Positions 21,965-30,770 of a stretch of 64,000 nt of DNA are shown one piece after another. The position numbers were made by a program, and so were the translations under genes. The notes under the pieces were generated by a model, which did not search any database, was not told the DNA's origin, and was given only the letters and a program-made list of their open reading frames with translations. Source of the DNA: Pseudorhodoferax sp. Leaf267 (GTDB lineage: Bacteria > Pseudomonadota > Gammaproteobacteria > Burkholderiales > Burkholderiaceae_C). Where the stretch lies: assembly GCF_001422405.1 (NCBI RefSeq), contig NZ_LMMV01000002.1, forward strand, positions 229,318 to 293,317. The letters are read 5' to 3'. Within the stretch, counting starts at the first letter, position 1. Each line of letters starts with the position of its first letter.

Positions 21965-22981
21965 ATGTGCTACAGCGCTCAGATCAAAGCCGACTACCAG
22001 CGCTTCGTGCGCGAGTACGGCGCGGTCCTCAGCATCAAAGATTTTTTTGACCTGTTTTGGCGCCGGCTGGCCGACCCCAGGATCCGGGTCCCGCGCGCCG
22101 TGGAGTCGGCCTTTGCATCGCCGGAGACCGACGAAGGTCGGGAGATCAAGTCCATGACCGCGCAGCACGCTGCCGCGCTCATCGAGGATCTGCGGTTGAA
22201 GCAAGCCGCGCAGCGCGAGCGGCTCGCCGCGGCGGAACTGAAGCTTTCCAAGAAGATCACGGTGACGGCGACCGAGAGCAAACGGATCGCACTGAAGAAG
22301 ATCGCGGCGTTCCAGGAGCGCATCGACCATTTCCAGCGGGCCGAGCTCGAGGCCCTCGATTCGCGCATCTTTCCGGGGAGCTTCGTGCCGGTCATGGTGT
22401 GGGAGAACGGCCAACGGGTGTTCAAACCCATGCGCTACCACTGCCGGCCCTGGAACATGCCGGAGAGCTTCGACGCCGAGTACCCTGGCTGCTACAACGC
22501 GCGACGGGACAGCTTGAAGGGCTTCTGGCGCGACCTGTACGGCAGCCACCATGGGGTGGTCATCCTCAGCGCGTTCTACGAGCATGTGCCGCGGCATCGC
22601 GTCGAGAACCGGCCGCCCGCCGAGGCGCCCGGCACGGTGCAGGTGGAGTTCCGGCCAGACCAGCCGCAGGATCTGTTGGCGGCGTGCATCTGGTCGCGGT
22701 GGTCGCGGCCGGGCCAGCCGCACCTGCTGTCCTTTGCCCTCATCACGGAGGACCCACCGCCGGAGGTGGCGGCCGTGGGGCATGACCGGTGCATCTGCCC
22801 GATCCAGCCCGAGGACCTGGATGAATGGCTGCGGCCATCGCGAGGCGACCTCGCGGCGCAGGACGCGATCCTCGACCGCCGTGTATTGCCGCACTACGGG
22901 TATGCGGTGTCGCATCGTCTCGGAGGACAGATGCCGCGTAGCCGTCAGCTTCCGCATCGGGAGCGCCGGCGCACACGTTGA
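21965..22981 (+). CDS. SRAP protein (YedK/HMCES-like abasic-site shield)
   Basis: SOS-response-associated peptidase family: these proteins form a thiazolidine crosslink with abasic sites in single-stranded DNA through Cys2. Here Cys2 is present (MCYSAQ), and the other active-site elements are visible: Asn in CYNARRDSL, Glu in SAFYEHV and His in VGHDRCICPI. At 338 residues it is longer than YedK (about 220), because of an insert at residues 50-130 that is rich in Lys, Glu and Ala and probably a coiled coil. The last 30 residues are Arg-rich and unlike the family. It stands beside the SOS mutasome, divergent from it. A remnant of a related gene is at 59900-60231. Confidence 0.93.
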   Translation: MCYSAQIKADYQRFVREYGAVLSIKDFFDLFWRRLADPRIRVPRAVESAFASPETDEGREIKSMTAQHAAALIEDLRLKQAAQRERLAAAELKLSKKITVTATESKRIALKKIAAFQERIDHFQRAELEALDSRIFPGSFVPVMVWENGQRVFKPMRYHCRPWNMPESFDAEYPGCYNARRDSLKGFWRDLYGSHHGVVILSAFYEHVPRHRVENRPPAEAPGTVQVEFRPDQPQDLLAACIWSRWSRPGQPHLLSFALITEDPPPEVAAVGHDRCICPIQPEDLDEWLRPSRGDLAAQDAILDRRVLPHYGYAVSHRLGGQMPRSRQLPHRERRRTR

Positions 22982-23086
22982 TGCGCTCAGCGCTCAGACA
23001 ATGCTCTGCGATCGGTCGGGTGAAGGCCAGAATTCGTCGAGCGACACGGGGCAGTGAATCGCAGCTCCTGTTTAGGGTTGTGAGAT

Positions 23087-23137
23087 ACCTGCCCGGCAAG
23101 CCGCAGGTCGTGGATGAGCCACGACCTGAGGGCAGGT
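23087..23137. repeat. Nested inverted repeat before IS91-type unit
   Basis: Outer arms ACCTGCCC (23087-23094) and GGGCAGGT (23130-23137) enclose a perfect 10-bp stem CAGGTCGTGG (23104-23113)/CCACGACCTG (23119-23128) with loop ATGAG. GCAGGT at 23103-23108 can alternatively pair with ACCTGC at 23087-23092, so two exclusive folds exist. It lies between the SRAP gene and the HUH transposase in an otherwise gene-free stretch (22982-23424). Confidence 0.7.
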
Positions 23138-23424
23138 GTCGCACAAGCCTCGAGGGAGGAAACCGCGGATTGCATCGCTGCGGCCGTTTGCCGCAGCGGG
23201 CTATGGGGATTTGAGCAACGCGGTACTGGTCCTGGCGGCCAGGCTGCGGGTCTGCGCATGCCGCATGGCGCCGCCCATGACGGCGCCGCCTGATCGGATG
23301 AGCCAGCTGCAGCCGGCCAACAGTGGTCCACGATGGTGGCGCAGCTGCCACGCGCACGATGGCCCAGCCGGTGCAGGCCACTGGCCGATCAGCGCGTGTT
23401 GCGATCCGTGCGTGCTGTCGCTGG

Positions 23425-24606
23425 TCATGGCGGCGGTGCGCGGATGGCCGAGCCGCGCATGAAGACCTGCACGATGCCCATCGGTTTGCCGCAGTGCCAG
23501 CAGACGAAGGTGGCGGGCTGCGGCCGGTCCGACGCGCCAGCGTCGCTGTCCAGCGCGACCGGCTCTGGCACGACCTGTAGCAGCTCGCGCGCCAACGCAA
23601 GGCTGGCCGTGCGGCAGCCGTTGGCCAGCAGGCCGTAGTGCCGGATGCGATGCAGGCCGGTGGGCAGCACGTGCAGCAGGAAGCGGCGCATGAACTCCGC
23701 CGGATCCAGCGTCATGGCCTTGTGGCGCGTGCGGCCCTTGGTGCGGTAATCCTTCCAGCGGAACGTCACGCCGCGCTCGTCCATCGCCAGCAGCCGGCTG
23801 TTGGAGATCGCCACCCGATGCGTGTAGCGCGACAGGTAGGCCAGCACGGACTGCGGCCCGGCGAAGGGACGCTTGGCGTAGACCACCCATTCGACTCGGC
23901 GCAGCGGTGCCAGCCAGCGCTTGAAGGCCGGTGCGTCGGCAAGGGTGGCCTGCTCGCCGAAGAACTGCAGCTTGCCGCCCGCGTGCAGCCGCCACAGCTC
24001 TTCAAGGAAGCGCCGTCGGAACAGGCGCGACAGCACCCGCACCGGCAGGAAGAAGCCAGGCCGGCACGCCACCCAGGTCTTGCCATCGGGGGCCAGCCCA
24101 CCGCCGGGCACGATGCCGTGTACGTGCGGATGGTGCGTCAGCGCCGAGCCCCAGGTGTGCAGCACCAGCGTCGCCCCGATCCTGGCGCCCAGGTGCTTCG
24201 GATCGGCGGCGATGGTCAGCAGCACCTCGGCGGCCAGGTCGAACAGCAGGCCATAGAGCACGGCCTTGTTCTGGTACGCGATGTCCGCCACGGGCGCCGG
24301 CAACGTGAACACCACGTGGTAATACTCCACCGGCAGCAGATCGGCCTGGCGCGCATCGAGCCAGCGCTGTGCCGCCGCGCTCTGGCACTTGGGGCAGTGC
24401 CGGTTGCGGCAGGAGTTGTACGAGACTTGGTCGGTACCGCAGCCTTCGCAGCGCAGCACGTGTCCTCCCAGCGCCGCGCTGCGGCACAGTTCGATGGCCG
24501 ACATGACCTTGAGCTGGCCCAGGCTCAGGTGGCCGCGCTGGGCGGCACGCCAGGCCGGACCGTGCTGGTGGAAGACATCGGCCACCTCCAGGGCTGGCCG
24601 TCCCAC
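23425..24606 (-). CDS. IS91-family HUH transposase
   Basis: Rolling-circle transposase of 393 residues. The N-terminal zinc-binding region (CEGCG, then CRNRHCPKCQ, residues about 50-75) is followed by the HUH motif HHPHVHGIVPGGG near residue 155 and the Tyr-containing SRYTHRVAISNSRL near residue 260, where Tyr is the expected nucleophile. A C-terminal Cys pair (CWHCGKPMG) is also present. The gene appears intact. It starts 9 bases after the recombinase gene stops and is probably cotranscribed with it. Confidence 0.93.
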   Translation of the reverse strand: MGRPALEVADVFHQHGPAWRAAQRGHLSLGQLKVMSAIELCRSAALGGHVLRCEGCGTDQVSYNSCRNRHCPKCQSAAAQRWLDARQADLLPVEYYHVVFTLPAPVADIAYQNKAVLYGLLFDLAAEVLLTIAADPKHLGARIGATLVLHTWGSALTHHPHVHGIVPGGGLAPDGKTWVACRPGFFLPVRVLSRLFRRRFLEELWRLHAGGKLQFFGEQATLADAPAFKRWLAPLRRVEWVVYAKRPFAGPQSVLAYLSRYTHRVAISNSRLLAMDERGVTFRWKDYRTKGRTRHKAMTLDPAEFMRRFLLHVLPTGLHRIRHYGLLANGCRTASLALARELLQVVPEPVALDSDAGASDRPQPATFVCWHCGKPMGIVQVFMRGSAIRAPPP

Positions 24607-24615
24607 GGCTGCACC

Positions 24616-25491
24616 TCAGGACGGCGGCAGCGGCTCCAGTGGGCCGATCACCTCGCGCAGCAGATCGGTGGCCACGTGGGTGTAAATCGCTGCCGTCTCA
24701 AGCCGCCTGTGGCCCAGCAGCACCTGGATCACGCGGATGTCCACTTTGCGCTCCAGCAGGTGGGTTGCGAACCCGTGGCGCAGCGTGTGTGTGGAGACGC
24801 GCTTGTCGATGCCGGCAGCATCGGCGGCGGCGTGTATGGCGCGGTTGAGCTGGCGCGGCGTCAGCGGATCGGTGGGGTCCATGCCCGGGAACAGCCAACC
24901 ACCGGGCCGCATGCGGCCCTGGGCATTGGCAACGCGCCACCAGGTGCGCAGGCGCTGCAGCAACACCGGGCTGAGCATGGCGTAGCGGTCCTTGCGGCCC
25001 TTGCCTTGCTCCACCCGCAGCGTCATGCGCTCGCCATCCACGTCGGTGACCTTCAGGTGCACGACCTCGCTGGCGCGCAGGCCTGCGCCATAGGCCACCG
25101 CCAGCGCGGCCTGGTGCTTGACGTTGGTAGCAGCGGCGATCAGGCGTGTGGTCTCCTGCACGCTGAGCACCACGGGCACCTTGTGCGGCAGCTTGACCGG
25201 ATGCATGCGGGCCATCAGGTCCACGCGCTGCAGCGTGACGTCGAAGAAGAAACGCAGGCCGGTCTGCGTGGCGTTCAGCGTCATGGGCGAGGTGCCCGCG
25301 TCGACCAGATGGAGCTGGAAGTTGCGCAAGTCCTCCACGCTGGCCGTGTCCGGCGAGCGGTGCAGATAGGCCGCCAGCTTGCGCACGGCCCGGATGTAGG
25401 CCACCTGCGTGCGCGGATCCAGCTTGCGGATGCGCATGTCTTCGAGCATGCGCTGGCGCAGCGGCGTGACCGCCGGAATGATCGTGTCCAT
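24616..25491 (-). CDS. Tyrosine recombinase of the IS91-type unit
   Basis: It has 291 residues, resembling the XerC/D-like integrases that accompany some IS91 elements. The core-binding domain covers residues 10-95; the catalytic residues are Arg in GAGLRASEVV, Lys in GKGRKDRY, His-x-x-Arg in HTLRHGFATH, His in LLGHRR and Tyr in AAIYTHV. The gene is complete. A second, truncated copy with the same first 134 residues (three or so changes) is at 37473-37877. Its role in transposition is inferred; it could resolve intermediates. Confidence 0.93.
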   Translation of the reverse strand: MDTIIPAVTPLRQRMLEDMRIRKLDPRTQVAYIRAVRKLAAYLHRSPDTASVEDLRNFQLHLVDAGTSPMTLNATQTGLRFFFDVTLQRVDLMARMHPVKLPHKVPVVLSVQETTRLIAAATNVKHQAALAVAYGAGLRASEVVHLKVTDVDGERMTLRVEQGKGRKDRYAMLSPVLLQRLRTWWRVANAQGRMRPGGWLFPGMDPTDPLTPRQLNRAIHAAADAAGIDKRVSTHTLRHGFATHLLERKVDIRVIQVLLGHRRLETAAIYTHVATDLLREVIGPLEPLPPS

Positions 25492-25586
25492 GGTTGCAGC
25501 TCCGTCGATGAGCGATGCGGGATTGCCTCGACATCGACGGTGGCAGCAACGCGGGAATCAAGCGGCCACGCGTCGCGCGGAGCGCC

Positions 25587-25596
25587 TACCGCGAAT
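25587..25596. repeat. Left copy of 10-bp direct repeat flanking the IS110 element
   Basis: TACCGCGAAT, repeated exactly at 26961-26970. The pair brackets a 1.37-kb segment containing the IS110-family transposase and is a candidate for the target/core sequence. Confidence 0.5.
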
Positions 25597-25682
25597 ACGA
25601 AGGGACTTCCCACTTCCCGTGCTGGTGTCGGCGCACCATGATTGCGTCGCAACCCTCAACTGAAACCGCAAAGGAGAATCCC

Positions 25683-26810
25683 ATGGACGACATCACAGGA
25701 GCACGGATTGCGCGCGTCGGCGTTGACCTGGCCAAGCAAGTGATTCAAGTTCACGCGGTGGATGCAGCGGGCCAGCGCGTGGCAGTCCGGGCGATCAAGC
25801 GCGAACTGTTCTTTGCCTGGTGCACGCAGTTGCCCGCCGGTTGTGTGGTGGCGATGGAGGCTTGCTCAAACGCCCATCACTGGGCGCGCAAGCTGCGCGC
25901 GCAGGGGTTGGAACCGCGGCTGATCGCGGCCCACTTCGTCACCCCGTATCGCATGGAAGGCAAAGGCGGCAAGAACGACGCAACCGATGCTGCGGCAATT
26001 TGCGAGGCGGCATCGCGACCGAGCATGCGCTTCGTTCCGGTGAAGACTTGCGAGCAGCAAGGCGTGATGAGCCTGCACCGGGTGCGGGAGGGGTTGAAGG
26101 AAGAGAGAACGGCCTGCATTAACCAGATCCGCGGTGTCCTGAGCGAGTTCGGTCTGGTGTTTGGCAAAAGCCCCAAGGTCTTGCGTGCCGTCCTGACCGA
26201 CATCATCGAAGACGCCAGCAGCGAGCTCAGCACGACAGCGCGTCTGGTGCTGCAGCGCGCCTTCGAGCATTGGCGCGAACTAGATGACCACATGCGATGG
26301 TGCGACCGCCAAGTCGGCCAGCACGTGCGGTCCAGCCCGGCGGCAAAGCGCGCAGCCAAGGTCATTGGCAACGGCGAACTCGGCGCGTCAGCGCTGACAG
26401 CCGGCGTGGGCGACTTCACGCAGTTCAAGAGTGGCCATCAGTTCGGCGCCTGGCTGGGGGTAGTGCCACGCCAGTCGTCAAGCGGCGGCGCGATCCGCCT
26501 GGGACGCATCACGAAACGCGGCGACGACTATGTGCGAACGCTCCTGATCCAGGGAGCCAAGGCGGCAGTCATGGGCGCCGACAAACGCGATGATCCGATC
26601 TCGCAGTGGTTGGCGCAGCTGACGGCCCGGGTCGGCTGGCAGAAGGCTTGTGTCGCAATGGCCAACAAGAACGCGCGCATCCTGTGGGCGGTCATGACCC
26701 GCGAAAAGGGCTTCGACTCCGAGAACGTCAGCATCAAGCCACGGGCCAAGCAGCAGACCGGGGCAGCGACCGTAGACGCCCAGCCGATCTGCGCTCTCAG
26801 CGCAGCCTGA
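25683..26810 (+). CDS. IS110-family (IS1111-group) transposase
   Basis: RNA-guided DEDD/serine recombinase-type transposase of 375 residues. The RuvC-like N-terminal domain has Asp in RVGVDLAKQ, Glu in VVAMEACSN and the Asp pair in KNDATDAAAIC; the IS1111-group signature CEAASRPSMRFV is present. The C-terminal Tnp_20 domain contains PRQSSSGGAIRLG with the serine nucleophile. The start at 25683 is preceded by AAAGGAGA; a longer reading to 25515 enters the IS91-type end and is rejected. It looks intact. Confidence 0.93.
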   Translation: MDDITGARIARVGVDLAKQVIQVHAVDAAGQRVAVRAIKRELFFAWCTQLPAGCVVAMEACSNAHHWARKLRAQGLEPRLIAAHFVTPYRMEGKGGKNDATDAAAICEAASRPSMRFVPVKTCEQQGVMSLHRVREGLKEERTACINQIRGVLSEFGLVFGKSPKVLRAVLTDIIEDASSELSTTARLVLQRAFEHWRELDDHMRWCDRQVGQHVRSSPAAKRAAKVIGNGELGASALTAGVGDFTQFKSGHQFGAWLGVVPRQSSSGGAIRLGRITKRGDDYVRTLLIQGAKAAVMGADKRDDPISQWLAQLTARVGWQKACVAMANKNARILWAVMTREKGFDSENVSIKPRAKQQTGAATVDAQPICALSAA

Positions 26811-26960
26811 AAGCGGCAGCCATCGGGTCAATTCCGCAACAAGTTTCAACGCGGCTACTTCATCCAGCCAAGACGTGCAACCGAAGATGCATTTGACAGG
26901 TCAGACCGGCAGCTGGCGAACTCGGTAAACCGTGCGGGGCAGCAATCGAGCCCAACCCCG
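26811..26960 (+). ncRNA. Candidate guide (bridge/seek) RNA region of IS110 element
   Basis: IS1111-group elements encode their guide RNA in the noncoding sequence downstream of the transposase. This 150-base tail lies between the transposase stop and the right direct repeat, contains no gene, and is the only place in the element for such an RNA. No fold was computed, so this is placement by family knowledge only. Confidence 0.3.
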
Positions 26961-26970
26961 TACCGCGAAT

Positions 26971-27851
26971 GGAGCCCGGCTGAGCGGTTCGTATCTGGGC
27001 CCGCGCCGCGAGCGCAACAAGGCCGTTTGTAGATGTGCAGTCTGTTCTCTGTCGCCCCGCACCTTCACTTGCCGCACGGCCACGGACGAGTAGTCCAACA
27101 ACCGTCGATCAGGAAAAACGGCCAGTAAGCAGCTTGACGACGGAGGAAGTCCTTGTAGCGAGCGGTTTAGTCCTTAGACTGGTTGCGGACGGTCGACTCT
27201 GTAAGCTGAACGACCGCCGGCTCCAGAAGCTGTCGTCCGCAGACCAATACGGCTGGCAACGGAGACGAAGGTGCTGAACAGCTTGGTGGCTTGCACCTTT
27301 GCTGAGGCGACAACTACTTTGACGCGCGCCGCCGCTGGTGAACGCCCGGATGCGCCATGACCAGGGCCGTCGGGACGCTGAGCTCCTCGTGGTGCGGCCA
27401 CCTTCTGGTTCATCGCTTCAGCGTCGAACCTGGCGATGTGACCCTCCAAAAGCCGTGCCTCGCCGGTAGCCATTGGCCGAGCAGTCCTGCGATCAGTCCC
27501 ATGGGGCGGTGGGTTCGTCAAGGAGCGGGTAGTCTCACATGCGGCGGGCGGATCAACTTCGCGCACAACATTAGTAGGTCGATGGATCTCTTTCGCGATA
27601 GGGAAGCCAACGGAGCGAACCCGCCTCGCGCTTGGGCGAGAATCCCGGCAGATCGTCCGTCTGGACACGTAGCCCTCGGGGAAGGGATGGATGAACGTTG
27701 CGGAAACGGCAACGAGCAAAGGCAGTGAAGCGATTCAAAGAAGTCCAGAAATGCACGGGCGAGGGACACGACGCGTTCAATACGCGCTTGGCATAGGCCC
27801 TTCTCTCCATCCAAACGCAAAGAGGCGCAGGACGCCGACCTAACCACACAA
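26971..27851. other. Spacer of unknown content before the restriction genes
   Basis: About 880 bases between the IS110 element and the restriction-modification genes. Several open frames exist on both strands but none resembles a protein I know, and codon use looks random. It probably contains decayed sequence and the promoter of the restriction operon. I saw no repeats or RNA genes in it. Confidence 0.5.
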
Positions 27852-30770
27852 ATGGCACGAAGCAGCAAGAATGACACGAGCGCCTCCATGAAGGCCGCCA
27901 GCCCGGCGTCCGGCACCGCGGCCGCATCGGAGGGCGACCAGGTCGCAGAGGTTCCCAGCAGCGAGGAGATCAAGGGGATAGTCGCTCACCTCGCCGAGGA
28001 CCGTTCAGCCGGCAACCCGCTGAAGACTTGGAAGGAACTCGCAGCCGACGACATCGCAGCTTCGGTTGCTCCGTGCGTGTCGGTGAATCTGGCAAAGTCC
28101 AGCGTTCGCTACTCGGACGCCATCGAGAAGGGCCGCGAGATCGAGGTTCTCGGCGATGAGGAGCTTGCGCGCGCGTGGATGGTGAACCGGCTCGCCCACA
28201 AGCTCGGCTACAAGCCGTCCTGCATCAAGCTTGAAACCACATACCTCGCGGGGCGCGGGAAGGCTGGCACCTCGGAGAATTCCGTCCGCATCGATGCGAT
28301 TCTTGAGCAAGAGGACGGGACCCCCTTTTACTTCGTCGAGGTCAAGGCTCCCGAGAAATACGAGCGGGACAAGATTCTCATCGACCGGCAGCTGTTCTCG
28401 GTCGCGGCCCTCCATCAGAGCAAGACGGGCAAGAAGCCTAAGTTCCTTGTCTACTACACGGTCGAGGAGATTGGCGGAACCCTACGAGACCGGGCCACCG
28501 TGATCGACTATGAAAAATATTCGACCTACGACTCGTGGTTCCAAGCTGGCATGCCGTCGGTGTCGGACTCGCTGAGCGAGAAATACGCCAGGCCCAAGAA
28601 GCCTCCCTATGTCCGTAAGGGAGCGCGCGACTTGATCAGCGAGTTTTCTCCCAGCGAGGTGAAGACTCTGGCCACGAGCCTGCACAACGTCCTGTGGGGA
28701 GGCGGCAGCACCGGCGACACGGAGGTATTCACCTCGCTAGTCAACATCATCCTGGCGAAGATCCAGGACGAATACGACACGCCGGACGACGAGTCCTACC
28801 GCTTCCAGGTGTTTCAGCACGGCGATTCCGTGGAGAGCCCAGAGGCCATTTACGAGCGGCTCAACGGCGTCTACCGTGTAGCGCTGGCCAAGCAACTAGG
28901 GAAGCAAGGGGACCTCGCCGAGCAGCAGATCGTCAACCGTGAGAAGTTCCCGTTGGCGAAACTGGCCTTTGCTGTTGCGCAGATCGAGAAATACTCGTTC
29001 GTCGATGGCAAAAACTCGCTGAACGGACGCGACCTGCTGGGCGACTTCTTCGAGCAGATTCAGCGCGACGGCTTCAAGCAGTCCAAGGGCCAGTTTTTCA
29101 CTCCTGTGAACGTGGTTAGGTTCATGCTCTACGCGGTGGGGCTCGACGACCTCGCGGTCGAAATGGTCAACAACCAGCAGAAATTGCCCATGATCATCGA
29201 CCCCTCATGCGGCAGCGCGACCTTCCTGATCGAGGCGATGAAAATGGTCACCTCCGAAATCAAAGGTCGCCAAAAGGGTAAGCTCAAGAGGGCCAGGCAG
29301 GTGCAGGACACATACGAGTCAATGTTCATGCCGGAACACCGCTCGCATCGCTGGGCGCGCGAGTTCCTCTATGGCATCGAGCACAACTTTGACCTCGCGA
29401 CCGCGGCCAAGGTCAACATGATCCTGCACGGAGACGGCTCCACCAACATCTTTCACAAAGACGGCCTTAAGCCCTTCTCGGCCTATGAGCACCCTCCGGC
29501 GGCGGGCTCGCCTAACGCGCTCGCGGTGCGCACGCCCAACGACGCGTATGGAAAGAAGGACGTTAACGGCCAATTCCATGTGATCGTCAGCAATCCGCCT
29601 TTTAGTGTGGACCTCGATGACGACACCAAGAAGACGCTGGCCCGCAGCTTCCTGTTCGGCACCAAGAAGAACTCAGAGAACCTCTTCATCGAGCGCTATT
29701 GGCAGTTACTCAAGGAAGGTGGCCGCATGGCGATCGTTCTGCCGGAGAGCGTCTTCGACACAACCGAGAACAAATATATACGGCTCTTCATCTTCCAGTT
29801 CTTCCATGTCCGGGCAGTGGTGAGCCTGCCGCAGGTGGCGTTTGCGCCCTACACGAGCACGAAGACGAGCATATTGTTCGCGCAGAAGAAGTTTGAGGAC
29901 GAAGTGGCGCGTTGGCGAGACCTGTGGGCCGCGCAGTCTTCGCGCTACGGCAAGCTCTCCCGCCGCGTCGAGAATCACTTCAAAGTGCATTTGGACGGCG
30001 CGCCCCGATCAAGCCTTCCATCCGTCAAGGCGGCGAACGACGCAAGCGTCCGCGTCGACGTCGCGGAGCTGCTGGGCGAGGCGCTGACTGCCGAGGAGAA
30101 AGCCCTTCCGATCCCCGAGCTGCTGCGGCGCAAGAGGCGCGCGCTCGACCTAGCGCTTGAGGCTGACACGGACGCAGCGGAAGTCTTCGGTCGGGTGAAT
30201 TGGAACTGGGTGATGCGGGAGATGCTGGTGCAGTCGCAACTCGAAGCCGAGAATAGCGGGGACCCCTCTTTGGAGCAGAACACGGAGATGTTCCTGGCCG
30301 AGGCCACGCACATCGGCTACAAGCGATCCAAGCGCGGAGAGATCACCCAGCCCAACGAGCTGTTCTCCCTGGAGGTCGCCCCGTCAAGCGTAGATCCCGG
30401 GGCCGTTGACGCAAACTACGCGAAAGTCATTAAGGACGTCGAGCAGCGCGGCAACGCGGCCAAAGCTCGCAGGAAGCTGGCCGACTCCTCCGACGCCCCC
30501 GACGAGAAGGCCACCGCCCTGGCGCTGGCCCTCGAAACCAAGCTCGCGGAGCTTGTGTTGGAGCGCGCCCGCGTCGAGGCGGTCCTCAACAGGTGCTATG
30601 ACGGCGCTGGCGCGTTGAAGGCGGCCCATAGGGATCGGACGGACCCCGAGCTGCGCGCCGTCTTCGAGCTGCCGGCCATGTCGCACCTGCGCAGCGCCGA
30701 GATCCTCCTCGACCCTTCGCAGCCGGCGACGATCCTAGACGCCATACGGGCGAGGAGGATGTGGAAGTGA
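27852..30770 (+). CDS. Fused restriction nuclease/N6-adenine methyltransferase
   Basis: This 972-residue restriction-modification protein has residues 90-190 resembling the HsdR N-terminal nuclease domain: Asp148 in RIDAIL and Glu/Lys at about 162/164 in FVEVKAPEKY form a PD-(D/E)XK site. Residues 340-660 are a type I/IIG N6-adenine methylase: a helical bundle (GRDLLGDFFEQIQRDGFKQ), QFFTP, SAM motif DPSCGSATF near residue 450 and catalytic NPPF near residue 581. The last 250 residues are helical and charged. No helicase motifs are present. It overlaps the specificity gene by 10 bases. The composition (nuclease+methylase in one chain, separate S protein, no motor) resembles BcgI-like type IIB systems. 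The start has no clear ribosome site; a downstream start is possible. Confidence 0.85.
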   Translation: MARSSKNDTSASMKAASPASGTAAASEGDQVAEVPSSEEIKGIVAHLAEDRSAGNPLKTWKELAADDIAASVAPCVSVNLAKSSVRYSDAIEKGREIEVLGDEELARAWMVNRLAHKLGYKPSCIKLETTYLAGRGKAGTSENSVRIDAILEQEDGTPFYFVEVKAPEKYERDKILIDRQLFSVAALHQSKTGKKPKFLVYYTVEEIGGTLRDRATVIDYEKYSTYDSWFQAGMPSVSDSLSEKYARPKKPPYVRKGARDLISEFSPSEVKTLATSLHNVLWGGGSTGDTEVFTSLVNIILAKIQDEYDTPDDESYRFQVFQHGDSVESPEAIYERLNGVYRVALAKQLGKQGDLAEQQIVNREKFPLAKLAFAVAQIEKYSFVDGKNSLNGRDLLGDFFEQIQRDGFKQSKGQFFTPVNVVRFMLYAVGLDDLAVEMVNNQQKLPMIIDPSCGSATFLIEAMKMVTSEIKGRQKGKLKRARQVQDTYESMFMPEHRSHRWAREFLYGIEHNFDLATAAKVNMILHGDGSTNIFHKDGLKPFSAYEHPPAAGSPNALAVRTPNDAYGKKDVNGQFHVIVSNPPFSVDLDDDTKKTLARSFLFGTKKNSENLFIERYWQLLKEGGRMAIVLPESVFDTTENKYIRLFIFQFFHVRAVVSLPQVAFAPYTSTKTSILFAQKKFEDEVARWRDLWAAQSSRYGKLSRRVENHFKVHLDGAPRSSLPSVKAANDASVRVDVAELLGEALTAEEKALPIPELLRRKRRALDLALEADTDAAEVFGRVNWNWVMREMLVQSQLEAENSGDPSLEQNTEMFLAEATHIGYKRSKRGEITQPNELFSLEVAPSSVDPGAVDANYAKVIKDVEQRGNAAKARRKLADSSDAPDEKATALALALETKLAELVLERARVEAVLNRCYDGAGALKAAHRDRTDPELRAVFELPAMSHLRSAEILLDPSQPATILDAIRARRMWK

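Larger units (their letters stand above)
23425..25572 (-). mobile_element. IS91-type unit: HUH transposase plus tyrosine recombinase
   Basis: Two minus-strand genes 9 bases apart, a tyrosine recombinase followed by an IS91-family HUH transposase, form a unit that recurs in the window: the segment 25089-25572 is nearly identical to 37475-37951. The outer ends are not certain; the shared sequence upstream of the recombinase continues at least through the GGGAATCAAGC near 25562 and resumes as GCGTCGCGCGGAGCGCCT (25570-25587 and 39247-39264). IS91 elements move by rolling-circle transposition and lack inverted-repeat ends. Confidence 0.75.
25597..26970. mobile_element. IS110-family element, IS1111 group (candidate borders)
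   Basis: The length between the ten-base direct repeats is 1374 bp, which fits the 1.2-1.6 kb of IS110-family elements. It carries a single transposase and a 150-base noncoding tail. It is inserted into the upstream end of the IS91-type unit: sequence left of it matches the second IS91-type copy, and sequence right of it does not. No terminal inverted repeats were seen, as expected for this family. Borders rest on the repeat only. Confidence 0.55.

Noticed and set aside
23201..23995. 264-codon frame overlapping the IS91 transposase
   Set aside because: It is a shifted frame of the transposase on the same strand with Ala/Arg/Gly-rich composition.
26971..27851. Overlapping open frames on both strands before the restriction genes
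   Set aside because: The translations lack any recognisable motif and none has a ribosome site; codon use looks random.
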